This document shows, one piece after another, positions 9,205 through 18,196 of a stretch of DNA of 33,741 nt (position 1 is the first letter of the stretch; every line of letters begins with the position of its first letter). The DNA is from Chrysochromulina tobinii. Lineage: Eukaryota; Haptophyta; Prymnesiales; Chrysochromulinaceae. The position numbers and the translations under genes were made by a program. The notes under the pieces were generated by a model that did no database searches, had not been told where the DNA came from, and was given only the letters and a program-made list of their open reading frames with translations. The stretch spans positions 1 through 33,741 of the forward strand of contig JWZX01002434.1 of the NCBI GenBank assembly GCA_001275005.1, read 5' to 3'.

Positions 9205-9917
9205 ATGTCGACTTCAATGAGCGAACCCGCCATACTTCCGGATGCGTTCGCCACGCTGCCATCGCAGCGTGCAGCGCGCCTGCACGAAGTGGCGACGCGT
9301 GCACTCACCGACACGCTCGCCGCCGGCTGCTCGGGCGACGAGTTCGTCCTCGGCTTCACCGGGGTCGACGACGAGGAGACGCGTTTACTCCTCCTGAACA
9401 TGCGCGAGCAGACGCAGGCCGCCCTGCGCGACAACGTGCTGGTGCGTGCTGGTGGTGCTCACGCCAGCCACGCCACATCCCACTGAAAGGCAGTGCAGCA
9501 CGGCCGCCGCGTTCTCTCGCGCGCTCACTCTAACACGCATCGTACCTCTCCGACTGTCGCATGCAGGCGGAATTTGAGGTGCTCTTCAACGAAACGGGGG
9601 CGATCAAAAGCCTTGAGGCGCTCGATGCTCTGCTCGCACGGCAGCCCGAGCTGGCTGATGGCTCGCGCGTTCCTTTGACCTCGGTCACCGAGGCCAAGGA
9701 CATGATCGCCACCGCCACGCTGCCAGCAAAGCAGCAGCACAAGCTCGCGCTGCAGCAAGCGATTCGTCAGGTGGAGGCAGAGAATCAGTCGCTGCAGCAG
9801 CAATATATGGCGGCGCAGCCAGCGCTTGCGGCGGCATCCGAAGAGATCCAGGCGTGCAAGGCGCTCATCGAGAAGACAGCCATGACCTGCGAACGGTGGC
9901 GGGCAACGAACGCGTGA
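9205..9917 (+). CDS. PMF1: Nnf1/PMF1-like kinetochore protein (MIS12 complex), 2 exons
   Basis: Exons 9205-9441 and 9567-9917 give 195 residues, close to human PMF1 (205). The intron is 125 nt (donor GTGCGTGC, acceptor GCATGCAG, phase 0) and joins RDNVL to AEFEVLFNETG. Similarity to PMF1/Nnf1 is seen as RAARLHEVATRALTDTLA near residue 20, then F-E-GAIKSLEALDALLARQPEL, then a middle Pro/Leu segment followed by a terminal helix QVEAENQSLQQQYMAAQ that parallels the QKQEAENQQLADAV helix of PMF1. The C-terminal half is predicted coiled coil. Nnf1 pairs with Mis12 in the complex that links the inner kinetochore to Ndc80. In-frame ATGs at 9205 and 9217 could both start it. Identification rests on pattern and architecture in a fast-evolving family, so it is good but not certain. 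Confidence 0.72.
9442..9566 (+). other. Intron of Nnf1-like gene
   Basis: 125 nt, GTGCGT donor, ATGCAG acceptor, phase 0. Joins the first helix region to the GAIKSLEALDAL block typical of PMF1. Confidence 0.8.
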
Positions 9918-10591
9918 ACGATACCTGCCCACATGGAATGAGATGGCGGCATGGCGGCATGGCGAGGCTGAGGTGGGGCCGAACCCCGTGCGGGTGGGCT
10001 CCCCGCCCTGGATGAAGCCGTAGTGTTGCGCGGAGGCCCGTGTCGCGCACATGTGACGGGCTGCCAGCGGAAGGCCGACGCACTCGCAGGCAGCGAGGGG
10101 CCACGTAGAGCGGGACAACATAATGCCCAGAGACCAGAGTCTCAGAGCAGAGAGCCAGAGCACCCAGTCTAGTGTGCCCGCGTTCAGCGCCGACAAGCCA
10201 TGCAGCTGCAAGCACGCCTTCGTATCTGGCGCCATGGCACACCATGGTCGCCCTTTACGTCCGGAAGCGCATATAATTGTATGTGTCTGAGGCCATTTGC
10301 GGATCATAAGGACTAATATATGCATACATGTGCACCATGCCCTTGGGACGACACGACGACTACAATGTATACGATCGTCAGTGCCGCTGGAGGCCTCGCC
10401 TTGCGGCCTAGGCCCTAGCTGCAGCAGTTTAAGTAGATCGACTGTAATTTGCCTGCTCCCAGGCTCCCTGAGAAACTAAGCGCACATCTCTCATCTCTCA
10501 CATCTGTCATCACGCACACGACCAACGAGAATCGACTGTACTATTCGTTGCGCAAGCAGCGCCGACGGCGAGGGCGGCGCGGGCGAAAAAC
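9918..10591. other. Intergenic region downstream of Nnf1-like gene
   Basis: About 670 bp without a supportable gene. An open minus-strand frame (about 9.5-10.3 kb) overlaps the Nnf1 exon and shows no family resemblance. Region around 10300-10480 is lower in GC and probably holds UTR/promoter sequence. Confidence 0.4.
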
Positions 10592-10663
10592 GTATTGTAC
10601 ACAAGCAAGCTAATTAGTCGACACACACAAGTACCTAAACCAGCGCAACCGAGTACCCCTGTA

Positions 10664-10701
<38 letters not shown>

Positions 10702-10712
10702 ATTGTACACAG
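10592..10712. mobile_element. Direct-repeat-flanked short insert with inverted GCTTG ends (candidate MITE or introner)
   Basis: A 12-bp direct repeat GTATTGTACACA occurs at 10592-10603 and 10700-10711. Inside it the ends are inverted: CAAGCAAGC at 10602-10610 against GCTTGCTTG at the right end, the latter expanded into a (GCTT)n microsatellite of about eight units (10666-10700). This is the structure of a small insertion with a target duplication and terminal inverted repeats. Because the first copy starts with GT after a C and the second copy is followed by G (ACACAG), the interval could also be spliced as a 121-nt intron in the 5' leader of the gene starting at 10761. Both readings are inference. 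Confidence 0.45.
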
Positions 10713-10760
10713 CGTTGCAGTGTGGGGAAAGTGAGGTCACGGTCTCTCACAAGTCGTGCG

Positions 10761-11777
10761 ATGCTTCGTACCGCGGCGCTTCCTCATCGGCGCTTAACGA
10801 TTCGATGCGCTTTGCGAGTCGCTGCACGAGGACTCGCCGCATCAACGGAGTCCACGATGGCAGCCAAGCCTCCGCCGATTGACGAGTGGGATCCGCGCTT
10901 CATGCGATTTGCAGCAGGCGTCGTGGGCCTGTGCATCTTCCAGCGCTTCATCGTGCCCGCGCCTAAAGTGCCTGAGCCACCGCACGTGTCAAAACGAAAG
11001 GTCCCTCAGCCTGTGGAAGAGACGCCGCCCGCTCCATTGAGCCCGCCTGCTTCCCCCACCGAAATCGCCGATCCCGCCGAACCCACCGGGCCCCCAGCGC
11101 CGGCCTCAGCCACCATAGTTACTCCGCTGGCACCACCGGCACCAGCCGGCACCAAACCACTCGGCACCACCGCTGGGTGGCGCATCTTTGAGAGCGAGGG
11201 TGCTGTCATGGCTGCCTCGTCCACGTCATCGCTCCAGCTCACACCGCCCGGCGTGGCTGTGGGCGCAGTGCTCATCGGTGACGCTGAGCTCTTGGTCGAG
11301 TTGCCCGCCGCTTTCGGCTCGGACGCCTCCACCCTCTACCGCATCAAGCTGCCGACCGAAGAGTATCAGACCGGCCCCGAGCTCGTGCCCGACACGCTGT
11401 CGCCCGCCGGGACATGCACGCCGCCAGGCAGCGTCGTGAGCTGGATGACCTCCGGCTCACCACTCGCGGTACGCGGCGCGGTCGTGCGGAGCGGTTCGAG
11501 CCTCTTTCTCGCTCTCCGCTCCGAGGAGCACGCGCGCATAGGGAACCCGCTCTGGCTGGCCACGTGCAAGCGCCTCGGCCTGCCTGAGCCGCCCATCGAC
11601 CCGCTGGGTCCACGGCTCTACTCCGAATGGCGCCTCGTCGGCACTTTGGACAACGAGGCCGACCAACTTGAGGTTCAAGGTTTCCATGATGAGGCCGCCT
11701 GGTTCATTGACCATAGCACTAAGACTGCCGTGGCATTCTCCACCGATGGCTCGCGCACCGAGATCTCGCTTCGATAG
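10761..11777 (+). CDS. Hypothetical proline-rich protein with N-terminal targeting/anchor segment
   Basis: 338 residues from the ATG at 10761; the frame is open further left through a (GCTT)n repeat, but that part is low-complexity and unlikely coding. The first 30 residues (MLRTAALPHRRLTIRCALRV) are basic and lack acids, resembling a mitochondrial presequence. A short hydrophobic stretch FMRFAAGVVGLCIFQRFIV at about residues 46-64 could be a membrane anchor. A Pro/Ala/Thr-rich linker of about 80 residues follows, then a globular C-terminal region of about 200 residues (GWRIFESEGAVMAASST, later YSEWRLVGTLDNEADQLEV). I do not recognise the family. The mixture suggests an anchored mitochondrial or plastid protein, but this is inference. 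It converges on the phosphatase gene. Confidence 0.7.
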   Translation: MLRTAALPHRRLTIRCALRVAARGLAASTESTMAAKPPPIDEWDPRFMRFAAGVVGLCIFQRFIVPAPKVPEPPHVSKRKVPQPVEETPPAPLSPPASPTEIADPAEPTGPPAPASATIVTPLAPPAPAGTKPLGTTAGWRIFESEGAVMAASSTSSLQLTPPGVAVGAVLIGDAELLVELPAAFGSDASTLYRIKLPTEEYQTGPELVPDTLSPAGTCTPPGSVVSWMTSGSPLAVRGAVVRSGSSLFLALRSEEHARIGNPLWLATCKRLGLPEPPIDPLGPRLYSEWRLVGTLDNEADQLEVQGFHDEAAWFIDHSTKTAVAFSTDGSRTEISLR

Positions 11778-12408
11778 GAGCGCCTCGGTGCAACGGCCCC
11801 GGATCTCGCATGCTCACCGAAGATGGCGAGCGCACTCACATATGTTCCACGGGTGCAGGGATGTCACGAAAGACAGTTGCGAGCATGTGCATGCCGAGGT
11901 GGCCGCGTGGTCGCGTCCCACGTCACAAGGGTGCACATGCAACAGACAGGGCGAGAAGGAAGGCTCAAAAGTAAAATATTCCGGCCCGCGGGTCCGCAGG
12001 CGCAGCCGAGCGCCATATTGTCGACATGTCGAGCGCTGCGTCGGCGAGCTGGGGTACCCGCTGCGGAGCACGGAGGTGCAGCGTGGGGCCTTTATGGTTT
12101 ATCTCATGTTTGATGTGATAAAAGGGCAGTTTGGTCGCACCGTCGTTATTTTATAGATTAATAGCGAGTACTGAGTGGTATAATTCGGGCCGCGGCGCGC
12201 CCAGGGCGCAGGCCGCAGCCGGCGGAACGCGATAAGAACGCGACATGCGATCGCTTAAAGATTCATGCCAGGGAGGGAGCAAGATCGACTGCTGCTGCGG
12301 CCTTTGAGCATTTAGCCTCAGGGACGTGCTGTGGCGCCGTCGGCCGCAGTTACTTCGGACCTCCGGGCTCCGCTCTTCTTGATAACCCCCCGGGGGCCCC
12401 CGGATTCC
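11778..12408. other. Convergent intergenic region
   Basis: 631 bp between the stop of the gene at 10761-11777 (+) and the stop of the phosphatase (-). Expected to hold both 3' UTRs. An AT-richer stretch lies at about 12090-12190. No gene or structured RNA recognised. Confidence 0.5.
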
Positions 12409-13833
12409 CTAGCTGCTCTTCTTCTTCCTCGCGACGGCCGCCTTGCCAAAGCCGCCGCGCCCAACGAGTGTGCTCTCGGGCAAGCTGGCTGCCACGCTCG
12501 GGGCTGGGGGCGAGCCCGCGGCAGCCGCGTTGGGCTCGGCTGCCGTCGCCGTCGCCGTCGCCGTCTCGCCGATGGTCGCGCGCATCTGATTGCGCGCGCC
12601 GAGCGGGTCGGGGCGCAGCGCCTTGGGCAAGTCGGCGCGCACGCGCGCGAGCGAAGGAGGCCGGCAGAGGGAGCCGACAGCGAAGCGCTCGAGTGCTTCG
12701 ATGTAGCTCTGCTGGATCTCGGTCTCGGGACGGCGGGCGGCAAGGAAGCTCAGTGCATCGTACAAGGACCAGCCCGCGTGCGTGCTGAGCAGGTGTGCTG
12801 TTGCGAGGCTGCCCGCGCGCGAGCGGCCCTGCTGGCAGTGCACGAAGACGGGCCCATGAGCGGCGGCCGCGGCCATGGCGGCGAGCGTTGCCGGAAGCAC
12901 CTCGAGCAGACGCTCGCCGTCGCCTGGCTTGTCGGTCAGCTGCCCGCCGTCGGCGCAGCGTACCTCGACGAGCATGCATTGGCGGCCGGAGCTCATGGCG
13001 GCACTGACGACCTCGCGCGCGGGTGCGGGGTTTACGTGCTCAGGCGCGAGGTTGACGACGCCGCCGAGCGGCACGAGCGGCGCCCAGTCAGCGATGCACA
13101 ACGCATGGCCCTGGTGGCCGACGAGCAGCGAGCCGCCGACGAGGTTGGGTAACACGGGCCGGCGCTCGGCGCCCGTCTCGCCGCACAGGTAAGGGTGGGC
13201 GGCGCACAAGGCCGCAAAGGCGCCATCGGAGAGCAGATACACGGTGCGGCGCACGCGGCGCGTCACGGCGTCGAGGAGCGCGCGCTCGCGCTCGGTCGGA
13301 GCAGCAGAGGCGCCGATGCAGACGGCGTCGTCCTTGAGCGGCAGTGCGGCTGCCGCGGGCGCATCTTCGATGACGACGCTCTCGCGTAGCCGCGATGTGG
13401 CCATCGCTCGCAGATCGATGGCGACGGTACCAAACCACTGCAACACATTGTAGGCGAGCTCCACGTTGTCGAGCACCAAGACTGTGGCGCCGTTGCCGCT
13501 GCTCCCAGCGGTGATTGCGAGCGTGCTGGCCGGGCGCGCGAGGCTGATTGGCGTGGTCGCCTCGGCTTCACCATTACGCAGTCGCCACTCGGCCGTGCGC
13601 GGCAGGCCACTCGTCGCGGTGGCCTCTTTGATCACCACGACACCGTCGGCCGCCGGCAGTGCGTCGCCGTGCGCGTGCCACGCGGTGGCGTCGCCCTGCT
13701 CGGCCGCGGCGGCTGATCGTACCTCAAGCACCGTGACACCCGGCGCCACGCTCGCGTACACGAGGCGTACGCCGTCCTTGCCGAATGGCTTGGCCGCGAG
13801 CGTCCGCAGCGAGGCGGGAGTCGCTGTCCCCAT
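12409..13833 (-). CDS. Dual-specificity protein phosphatase, MAP-kinase-phosphatase-like
   Basis: 474 residues from the first true ATG at 13833 (upstream codons in frame start with TTG only). The catalytic signature HCQQGRSRAGS lies with its Cys at about residue 333 and Arg at 339, the CX5R motif of cysteine phosphatases; AHLLSTHAGWSLYDALSFLAARRP follows, as in DSP folds. Before it, RPVLPNLVGGSLLVGHQGHA is the usual DSP domain opening, preceded by TVYLLSDGAFAALCAAHPYLC, which resembles the end of the rhodanese-like domain of MAP kinase phosphatases. The general-acid Asp is probably in the ADGGQLTDKPGDGE loop. The first 150 residues are not recognised and the C-terminal 80 are Ala/Pro-rich and end in KKKSS. 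It likely dephosphorylates Ser/Thr/Tyr residues; the substrate is unknown. Confidence 0.88.
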   Translation of the reverse strand: MGTATPASLRTLAAKPFGKDGVRLVYASVAPGVTVLEVRSAAAAEQGDATAWHAHGDALPAADGVVVIKEATATSGLPRTAEWRLRNGEAEATTPISLARPASTLAITAGSSGNGATVLVLDNVELAYNVLQWFGTVAIDLRAMATSRLRESVVIEDAPAAAALPLKDDAVCIGASAAPTERERALLDAVTRRVRRTVYLLSDGAFAALCAAHPYLCGETGAERRPVLPNLVGGSLLVGHQGHALCIADWAPLVPLGGVVNLAPEHVNPAPAREVVSAAMSSGRQCMLVEVRCADGGQLTDKPGDGERLLEVLPATLAAMAAAAAHGPVFVHCQQGRSRAGSLATAHLLSTHAGWSLYDALSFLAARRPETEIQQSYIEALERFAVGSLCRPPSLARVRADLPKALRPDPLGARNQMRATIGETATATATAAEPNAAAAGSPPAPSVAASLPESTLVGRGGFGKAAVARKKKSS

Positions 13834-14070
13834 CAAAAAACACACGTGAGTGTTTTGCAATGCGCGTCGAATTGGGCACTTCGAGACACGACTCGTCCAC
13901 GCGCCGAGAGGAAAACCTCTTCCGTTTTCAGTTTGGGGTGACTGCCTTTCTGTGAGTTTCAGCGGCGGCGCCGCATCGGGCGGCGAGACCGGGTTTCGCT
14001 GATGTGGGGAAGCCCTGCCGCCCCTGGTTGAAAGTCAAAGCAGCCGCCTACCGACCCGACCTCGCTCGCC
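13834..14070. promoter_or_regulatory. Divergent promoter region, phosphatase / cyclin B
   Basis: 237 bp between two divergent start codons; inferred to hold both promoters. No specific core element can be assigned. Confidence 0.35.
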
Positions 14071-15578
14071 ATGCCTCCCAACGACGGTCCCGCCGCTGCG
14101 ACCCGCGCCCGCGTGGCGCTTGGCGACATTTCCAAGCGTCCCGAGCACAACAAGGCCATCGGCCAGCTCGGCAAGCCCTTGGTGCGCATCCCTTCGCAGC
14201 ACCCACCGCGCCCTGCTCGCGCAGCACCTGCCGGGCGGTTGCCTGCATGTCCCTGCGAGCGCGGCGGTCTGACCGCGCGGCGCCCGCCCATTCGCCACGC
14301 AGGAGCCGGCCAAGAAGGCCCTGGCCAAGCCGCGCGACAACCTGGCCAACGCCTTTGAGACTTTGGCGGTGCCCAGCAAGGAGGTTGACAAGGTCGACAT
14401 CCCCGACGTGCAGGATGCGCAGTCGGTCGTTCCGTACCTGCAGGAGATCCACGATCACTACCGCAAGTCGGAGGTGCGCACACGCCAGCACGCACCGCCC
14501 GGTGATCGCGGCATACTGGCCGGCCGGTGGACACACTCGCGATGCTGCACCTGTAACAGCGCAGCGGGCTCAGGCGAAAGGAGCCGGCTTGGAGCCGACG
14601 ACTGGCGACAAGGACTGCGGCGCGCAACGAGCTGGCGCGCGGCATTGGCATCTGCATGCACATTTGCTCCACGCTCCGCCCTCACCTTGCGCTGCTCCCG
14701 CTCCCGTCTCCACGCGCAGGCGATCCACCTCGCTGCGTCCACCTACATCACAAAGCAGGAGGACATCAACGAGAAGATGCGCGCGATCCTCATCGACTGG
14801 CTCGTCGAGGTGCACCTGAAGTTCAAGCTCATGCCTGAGACCCTGTACCTGACCGTCAACCTGATCGATCGCTACCTCGAGAAGGAGAAGATCAAGCGCA
14901 GCCACCTGCAGCTGGTCGGCGTCACGGCGATGTTCATCTCGTCCAAGTACGAGGAGATCTACGCGCCCGAGTGCCGCGACTTCGTGTACATCTCCGACAA
15001 GGCGTACACGCGCGAGCAGATCCTGAAGATGGAGGGCGACATGCTCTCGAAGCTCAACTTTCAGCTGACCACGCCGAACTCGCTCCTCTTCCTCAAACGC
15101 TTCGTCAAGGTCGCCGGCGTGCATGCCAACCCGCGCACCAAGACCGATCTGCTCGCCAACTACCTCGTCGAGCTCACCCTGCAGGACTACAAGATGCTCA
15201 AGTACCTGCCCTCGCAAATCGCCGCTGCTGCCACATACCTCTCGCTCAAGACTATGGGCGCCAACCCCTGGGTACGCTGCGCACCTGCCGCCTGCCGCCC
15301 TCACTTGCGTTTGAACTGCTCACTCGGGGCCGCTCCGCGCGCGTGCTGCGCGCTCACTCTGTCGCTCACGCGCGCAACCGCTCGCTTCCACTGTGCAGTC
15401 TTCGGAGCTGCAGCAGCACACGTGCTACACCGAGGCTGCCATCCTGCCCTGCGTGCGCGACATGAACCAGCTGCACAAGAACGCGGCTGCCAACAACCTG
15501 CAGGCCGTGCGCAAGAAGTACGCGCAGGAGAAGCACGGCTCCGTGAGCGGCATCCCGCCAGTCGAGATTGCTCCGTGA
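14071..15578 (+). CDS. Mitotic B-type cyclin (4 exons)
   Basis: Exons 14071-14181, 14303-14473, 14720-15271 and 15399-15578 give 337 residues; all three introns (121, 246 and 127 nt) are phase 0 with GTGCGC, GTGCGC and GTACGC donors. The N-terminus has a destruction box RVALGDISK (RxxLxxI), the APC/C degron of mitotic cyclins. The cyclin box starts with YLQEIHDHYRKSE, then INEKMRAILIDWLVEVHLKF, the classic B-cyclin MRAILIDWLVEVH helix contacting CDK1, and LTVNLIDRYL. The second fold runs PNSLLFLKRF and YLSLKTMGANPW into SSELQQHTCYTEAAI. It activates a CDK for entry into mitosis. Length is short for animal cyclin B (about 400) because of a short N-terminal region. The third-intron acceptor was chosen because W-SSELQQHTCYTE restores the usual YT-E context. 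Confidence 0.93.
14182..14302 (+). other. Intron 1 of cyclin B
   Basis: 121 nt, GTGCGCAT donor, CCACGCAG acceptor, phase 0, just after the destruction box region. Confidence 0.8.
14474..14719 (+). other. Intron 2 of cyclin B
   Basis: 246 nt, the longest intron in the window; GTGCGCAC donor, ACGCGCAG acceptor, phase 0, within the start of the cyclin box. Confidence 0.8.
15272..15398 (+). other. Intron 3 of cyclin B
   Basis: 127 nt, GTACGCTG donor, CTGTGCAG acceptor, phase 0. Confidence 0.8.
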
Positions 15579-16445
15579 GCCGCCGACGCGCCTCACGACC
15601 TACAGGCGGCACTGCTGCAGACGCAGTGCGCTCCCGGCGCCTCGACCGGCGTCGTGGACGCGCACGCATTTCGCGCGTGCTACTTTAGGGTTAGCACCAT
15701 GTGTGCGTACAGACACGAGCCCGGGCGCAGTGCGCTCGGGCTCGACATCTTGAGTGGCGCTGATGTGGCGCAGGTCAGATGATGGGCTTGATGGTAGGGG
15801 AGCGTGGTCATACCACGTGGGTCAAGCGATGGACAGCCGTCGGCATCGCGTGCTGTGATGTGCACCCGAGTATATGTGATCTGTGTACTTTTGTCGATGC
15901 GTGTGAGGGTCGGTCGGTCATGGAATGGATGGAAGATTACCTCTGCTACAGCTATGTATGTCGTTAATATGCCACTAACTGCACGTTTATCGTTTTGAGT
16001 CCAAATTGCTACCGTTCTCAATCGAGCGCTCAGCCTGTCGGAACCGCGATCGGATCGTCGGACGTCGCGGCTCGCGCGGAACAAGCCGGATCGAACTTCG
16101 AAGCCGGAACGCCAATCGCCATGGGCGGAACCGCGTCGCGGATCGACCGCGGCCCGCGTCCGTCCGGTCGGGTCGCTACCTAGTTACCCTATACCTGGTA
16201 GCGAGTTACAGCTTAGAAGCCTAACCCTAAGCGTTTACGCCCGGTCGGGCCGGTGTAAGCCCTCGCCTAACGGATCGATTCGGGCCTTCAAAATGCTGAG
16301 GGAACGCGCCGCTATGCCGCTATGCGCTAAGACGCTATTCGCCTCAGCCCTTCGCCCTGATGAGGCGAGACTCGCGCGCGCCAGCGCTGTGCCGGCGCGC
16401 GCCAGCGCCGCGCCGGCGCGCGCTTCTGCGCGTGGCGTCACCATC
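15579..16445. other. Convergent intergenic region with short GC-rich repeats and a hairpin
   Basis: 867 bp between cyclin B (+) and the unrecognised minus-strand gene. Holds an 8-bp inverted repeat TCGCTACC/GGTAGCGA with a 16-nt loop (16173-16204) and a tandem GC-rich motif GCGCGCCAGCGC repeated around 16375-16425. A lone TAACCCTAA (16221-16229) is telomere-like. No supportable gene; the right end may hold further exon sequence of the minus-strand gene. Confidence 0.45.
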
Positions 16446-18196
16446 TCACCATCTCTGGTATTTCGAGAGGCCATCGGGGCACCGCCACGGCGTATGGCCC
16501 CGCTCGGGCGTCTCTTGCATGTCCACCTCGCGCTCGAGACAGCGCACGCACACCCCGCGTACGTAGTGGTGCTGCTTGCACAGCCGCACCTGATGAGGGA
16601 CGCAATCAGTGGCAATCGGACGCAATCAGCGGCCATCAGCGGCCATCAGTGGTGCTGCTTGCATAGCCGCACCGCCGTCTTGAGCGCGCGGCGCGCCCTG
16701 TGGGAGCGTTCCTCGGCGGCGCGCTCCTCCTCGGCCTCCTCCTCCTCGCTGCTGCCCTCGGGGTAGTGGTTGTCGTTCAGCCGCCATTTGTTAAGGAGAA
16801 CGCTCCTATTTTGGGAAGGGCGTGGCGACCCCTTTTGGGAAGGGTGTGGCGACATGGCGCTGTCGAGGGCCTCTCCCGTCTCGCTCGTGAGATTGACCTG
16901 ATTCGCGGCCAGCTCGTGCGGTTGGGGCCAACGGCGCCGCTTCCAGTGAGCGTCCGTGTCCGGCTCCTTGCCGGCGTTTGCGAGGACGCGCGCGGCGACG
17001 AGGGCGGCGTCGGGTGCTGGTGCTGGCGACAGTAACGATGGTACCTCACTGGGCAGCTTCGCGCCACGCGCGAGCTCTGCGTTTGCCGCCGCGAGTCGGC
17101 GGCGCGCGTGTAGCAACGCCGCGCGCACGACCGGCCGCGCCTAGATGGAGTTAGGGTTAGGGTAGGGTTGGGGTTGGGGTTAGGGTTAGGGTTAGGGTTA
17201 GGGTTGGGGTTAGGGTTAGGGGTTAGGGTGAACCGGCCGCGCCTTGAAAGAGCTGCCGCTCGCGCCTACGCCTGGGCTCTCAGCCTCTTCGTCGGACGTG
17301 GCCATGGCCGCCGCGTACTCGTACGATGAGCCGTTCGAGAGAGCGGCGAAGTCGGCCTCGTGCGCGCGGTCGAGCGAGACGCCGGGGCGGGCGCATGATC
17401 GAGCGAGTGCGCTCTCATTGTCCGCTAACTGCAGCAGCGTCGGAATGATGTTTGGATGGCACGCCGCGAAGCTCCCAGTCAAACGGCCACCCTCGTACTG
17501 GTCGCGCGCGATCCGAGCGAAGTCGAGCACCGCCGTCGCGGCGTGTCGCAGCTGCGTGGCGCGATGCGTCAGGGACGCGGCGCGTCTCCCCGCCTCCACG
17601 CCCGCAGAGGCGGCGACCGAAGAGCCGCCGACGGCGACGGCATCCTCGCTGTGGTACTCGGAGTGATGCTCACCCGCCTGGGCCCGTAGCGCGTTCGACA
17701 GCTCGAGCAGTCGCGTGCCGGCTGCGCTCGGGTCGGTAGCCTCGTCCGAGAGCCGGCTGACGACGGCGCGCAACTCCTCAGCGAGGAAGAGGTGCGCGCC
17801 CGCCTCGAGCAGGCGCGATCGCTCCGCGGAACCGTTGCCTGCCTGAACTCTGGACGCAAGACGGTTCTGTGCGGCGCGCTCCCGTGACGGCGTCACGTAT
17901 GCATGAGGCGGCCGCTGTTTGCCAGCGCTGGCTGGCCTCAATGGCGAGGTTGCGGTGGAGGAGCGCCACAGAGGCTGCCTGCCCGTGCCAGTCAAGGGCG
18001 GCGAGCCCTCGTCCAATGGCTGCTGCGATGATGAGGAGGGCAAGTGCCACGGCGGGGCGGGAGGCGCAGGCGTGACGAAGCCATCGAGCGCAGCCGCCGC
18101 TGCAGAGCCGTCCAAGCTCAGATCAAGCGACGCCGAAAGCTGCTGCATGCGCTGAACCGAGCGCTGCGACATCGAGGAGGTGCTGAGGCGCTCCAT
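16446..18196 (-). CDS. Unrecognised protein with two recently gained introns (3 exons)
   Basis: Exons 18196-17234, 17140-16673 and 16589-16446 give 524 residues; both introns are phase 0. No family recognised. The N-terminal 130 residues are Ser/Pro/Ala-rich. Residues about 130-310 look helical and Ala/Arg-rich (LFLAEELRAVVSRLSDEA, later RATQLRHAATAVLDFARIARDQ). Near the end of exon 2 is an acidic stretch of Glu followed by RRALKTAVRLCKQHH, and the third exon continues YVRGVCVRCLEREVDMQETP, a Cys/His pattern (C-x2-H-H ... C-x2-C) that might bind zinc. The intron at 17141-17233 is made of telomeric repeats; the one at 16590-16672 is a 10-bp-repeat introner. A good donor GTGAGA sits exactly across the terminal codons (ATG-GTGAGATGG), so the gene may continue into another exon further left. 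Coding status is inferred from long open frames that join cleanly across both introns. Confidence 0.65.
16590..16672 (-). mobile_element. Introner-like 83-nt intron of 10-bp tandem repeats
   Basis: Sense strand begins GTGCGGCTATGC and ends CTCATCAG. The first 25 nt are a near-identical copy (one mismatch) of the exon sequence just after the intron, so exon sequence is duplicated on both sides. The core is a degenerate 10-mer array: GATGGCCGCT twice, then GATTGCGTCC, GATTGCCACT, GATTGCGTCC. Using the GT at the start of copy 1 and the CAG just before copy 2 restores RALKTAVRLCKQHH-YVRGVC in frame; unspliced, the frame stops at CKQHH-TGA. The same 10-mer core occurs in the DGAT1 intron at 30828-30901. 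Confidence 0.75.
17130..17244. repeat. Interstitial telomeric repeat block flanked by 13-bp target duplication
   Basis: About 13 tandem units of TTAGGG with TTGGGG and other variants (17151-17229) on the plus strand, bounded by two perfect copies of ACCGGCCGCGCCT (17130-17142 and 17232-17244). The non-telomeric residue is AGATGGAG on the left and GTGA on the right. It lies inside a minus-strand gene. Confidence 0.95.
17141..17233 (-). mobile_element. 93-nt spliceosomal intron made of telomeric repeats
   Basis: On the minus (sense) strand the two flanking copies read AGGCGCGGCCGGT. The last two bases of the upstream copy are the GT donor (GTTCACCC) and the first two of the downstream copy are the AG acceptor (CCATCTAG). 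Splicing joins SSFKARP to ARPVVRAALLHARRRL in phase 0, keeping the frame and leaving a duplicated ARP tripeptide, the expected scar of intron gain by insertion with target duplication. Retention gives KARPVHPNP and a stop. CCCTAAC units also give plentiful branch-point-like CTAAC motifs. No transcript is available here to prove splicing. Confidence 0.7.

Noticed and set aside
10666-10700. (GCTT)n as coding start of the gene at 10761 (MLACLLACL...)
   Set aside because: Microsatellite-derived sequence with no Kozak support; the ATG at 10761 starts a plausible targeting peptide.
16173-16204. Hairpin TCGCTACC/GGTAGCGA as a terminator
   Set aside because: Eukaryotic context, no U-tract, and an isolated 8-bp stem could occur by chance.
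17151-17229. True chromosome end or assembly junction at the telomeric repeats
   Set aside because: The block is short, flanked by a perfect 13-bp duplication, and the same reading frame resumes on the other side.
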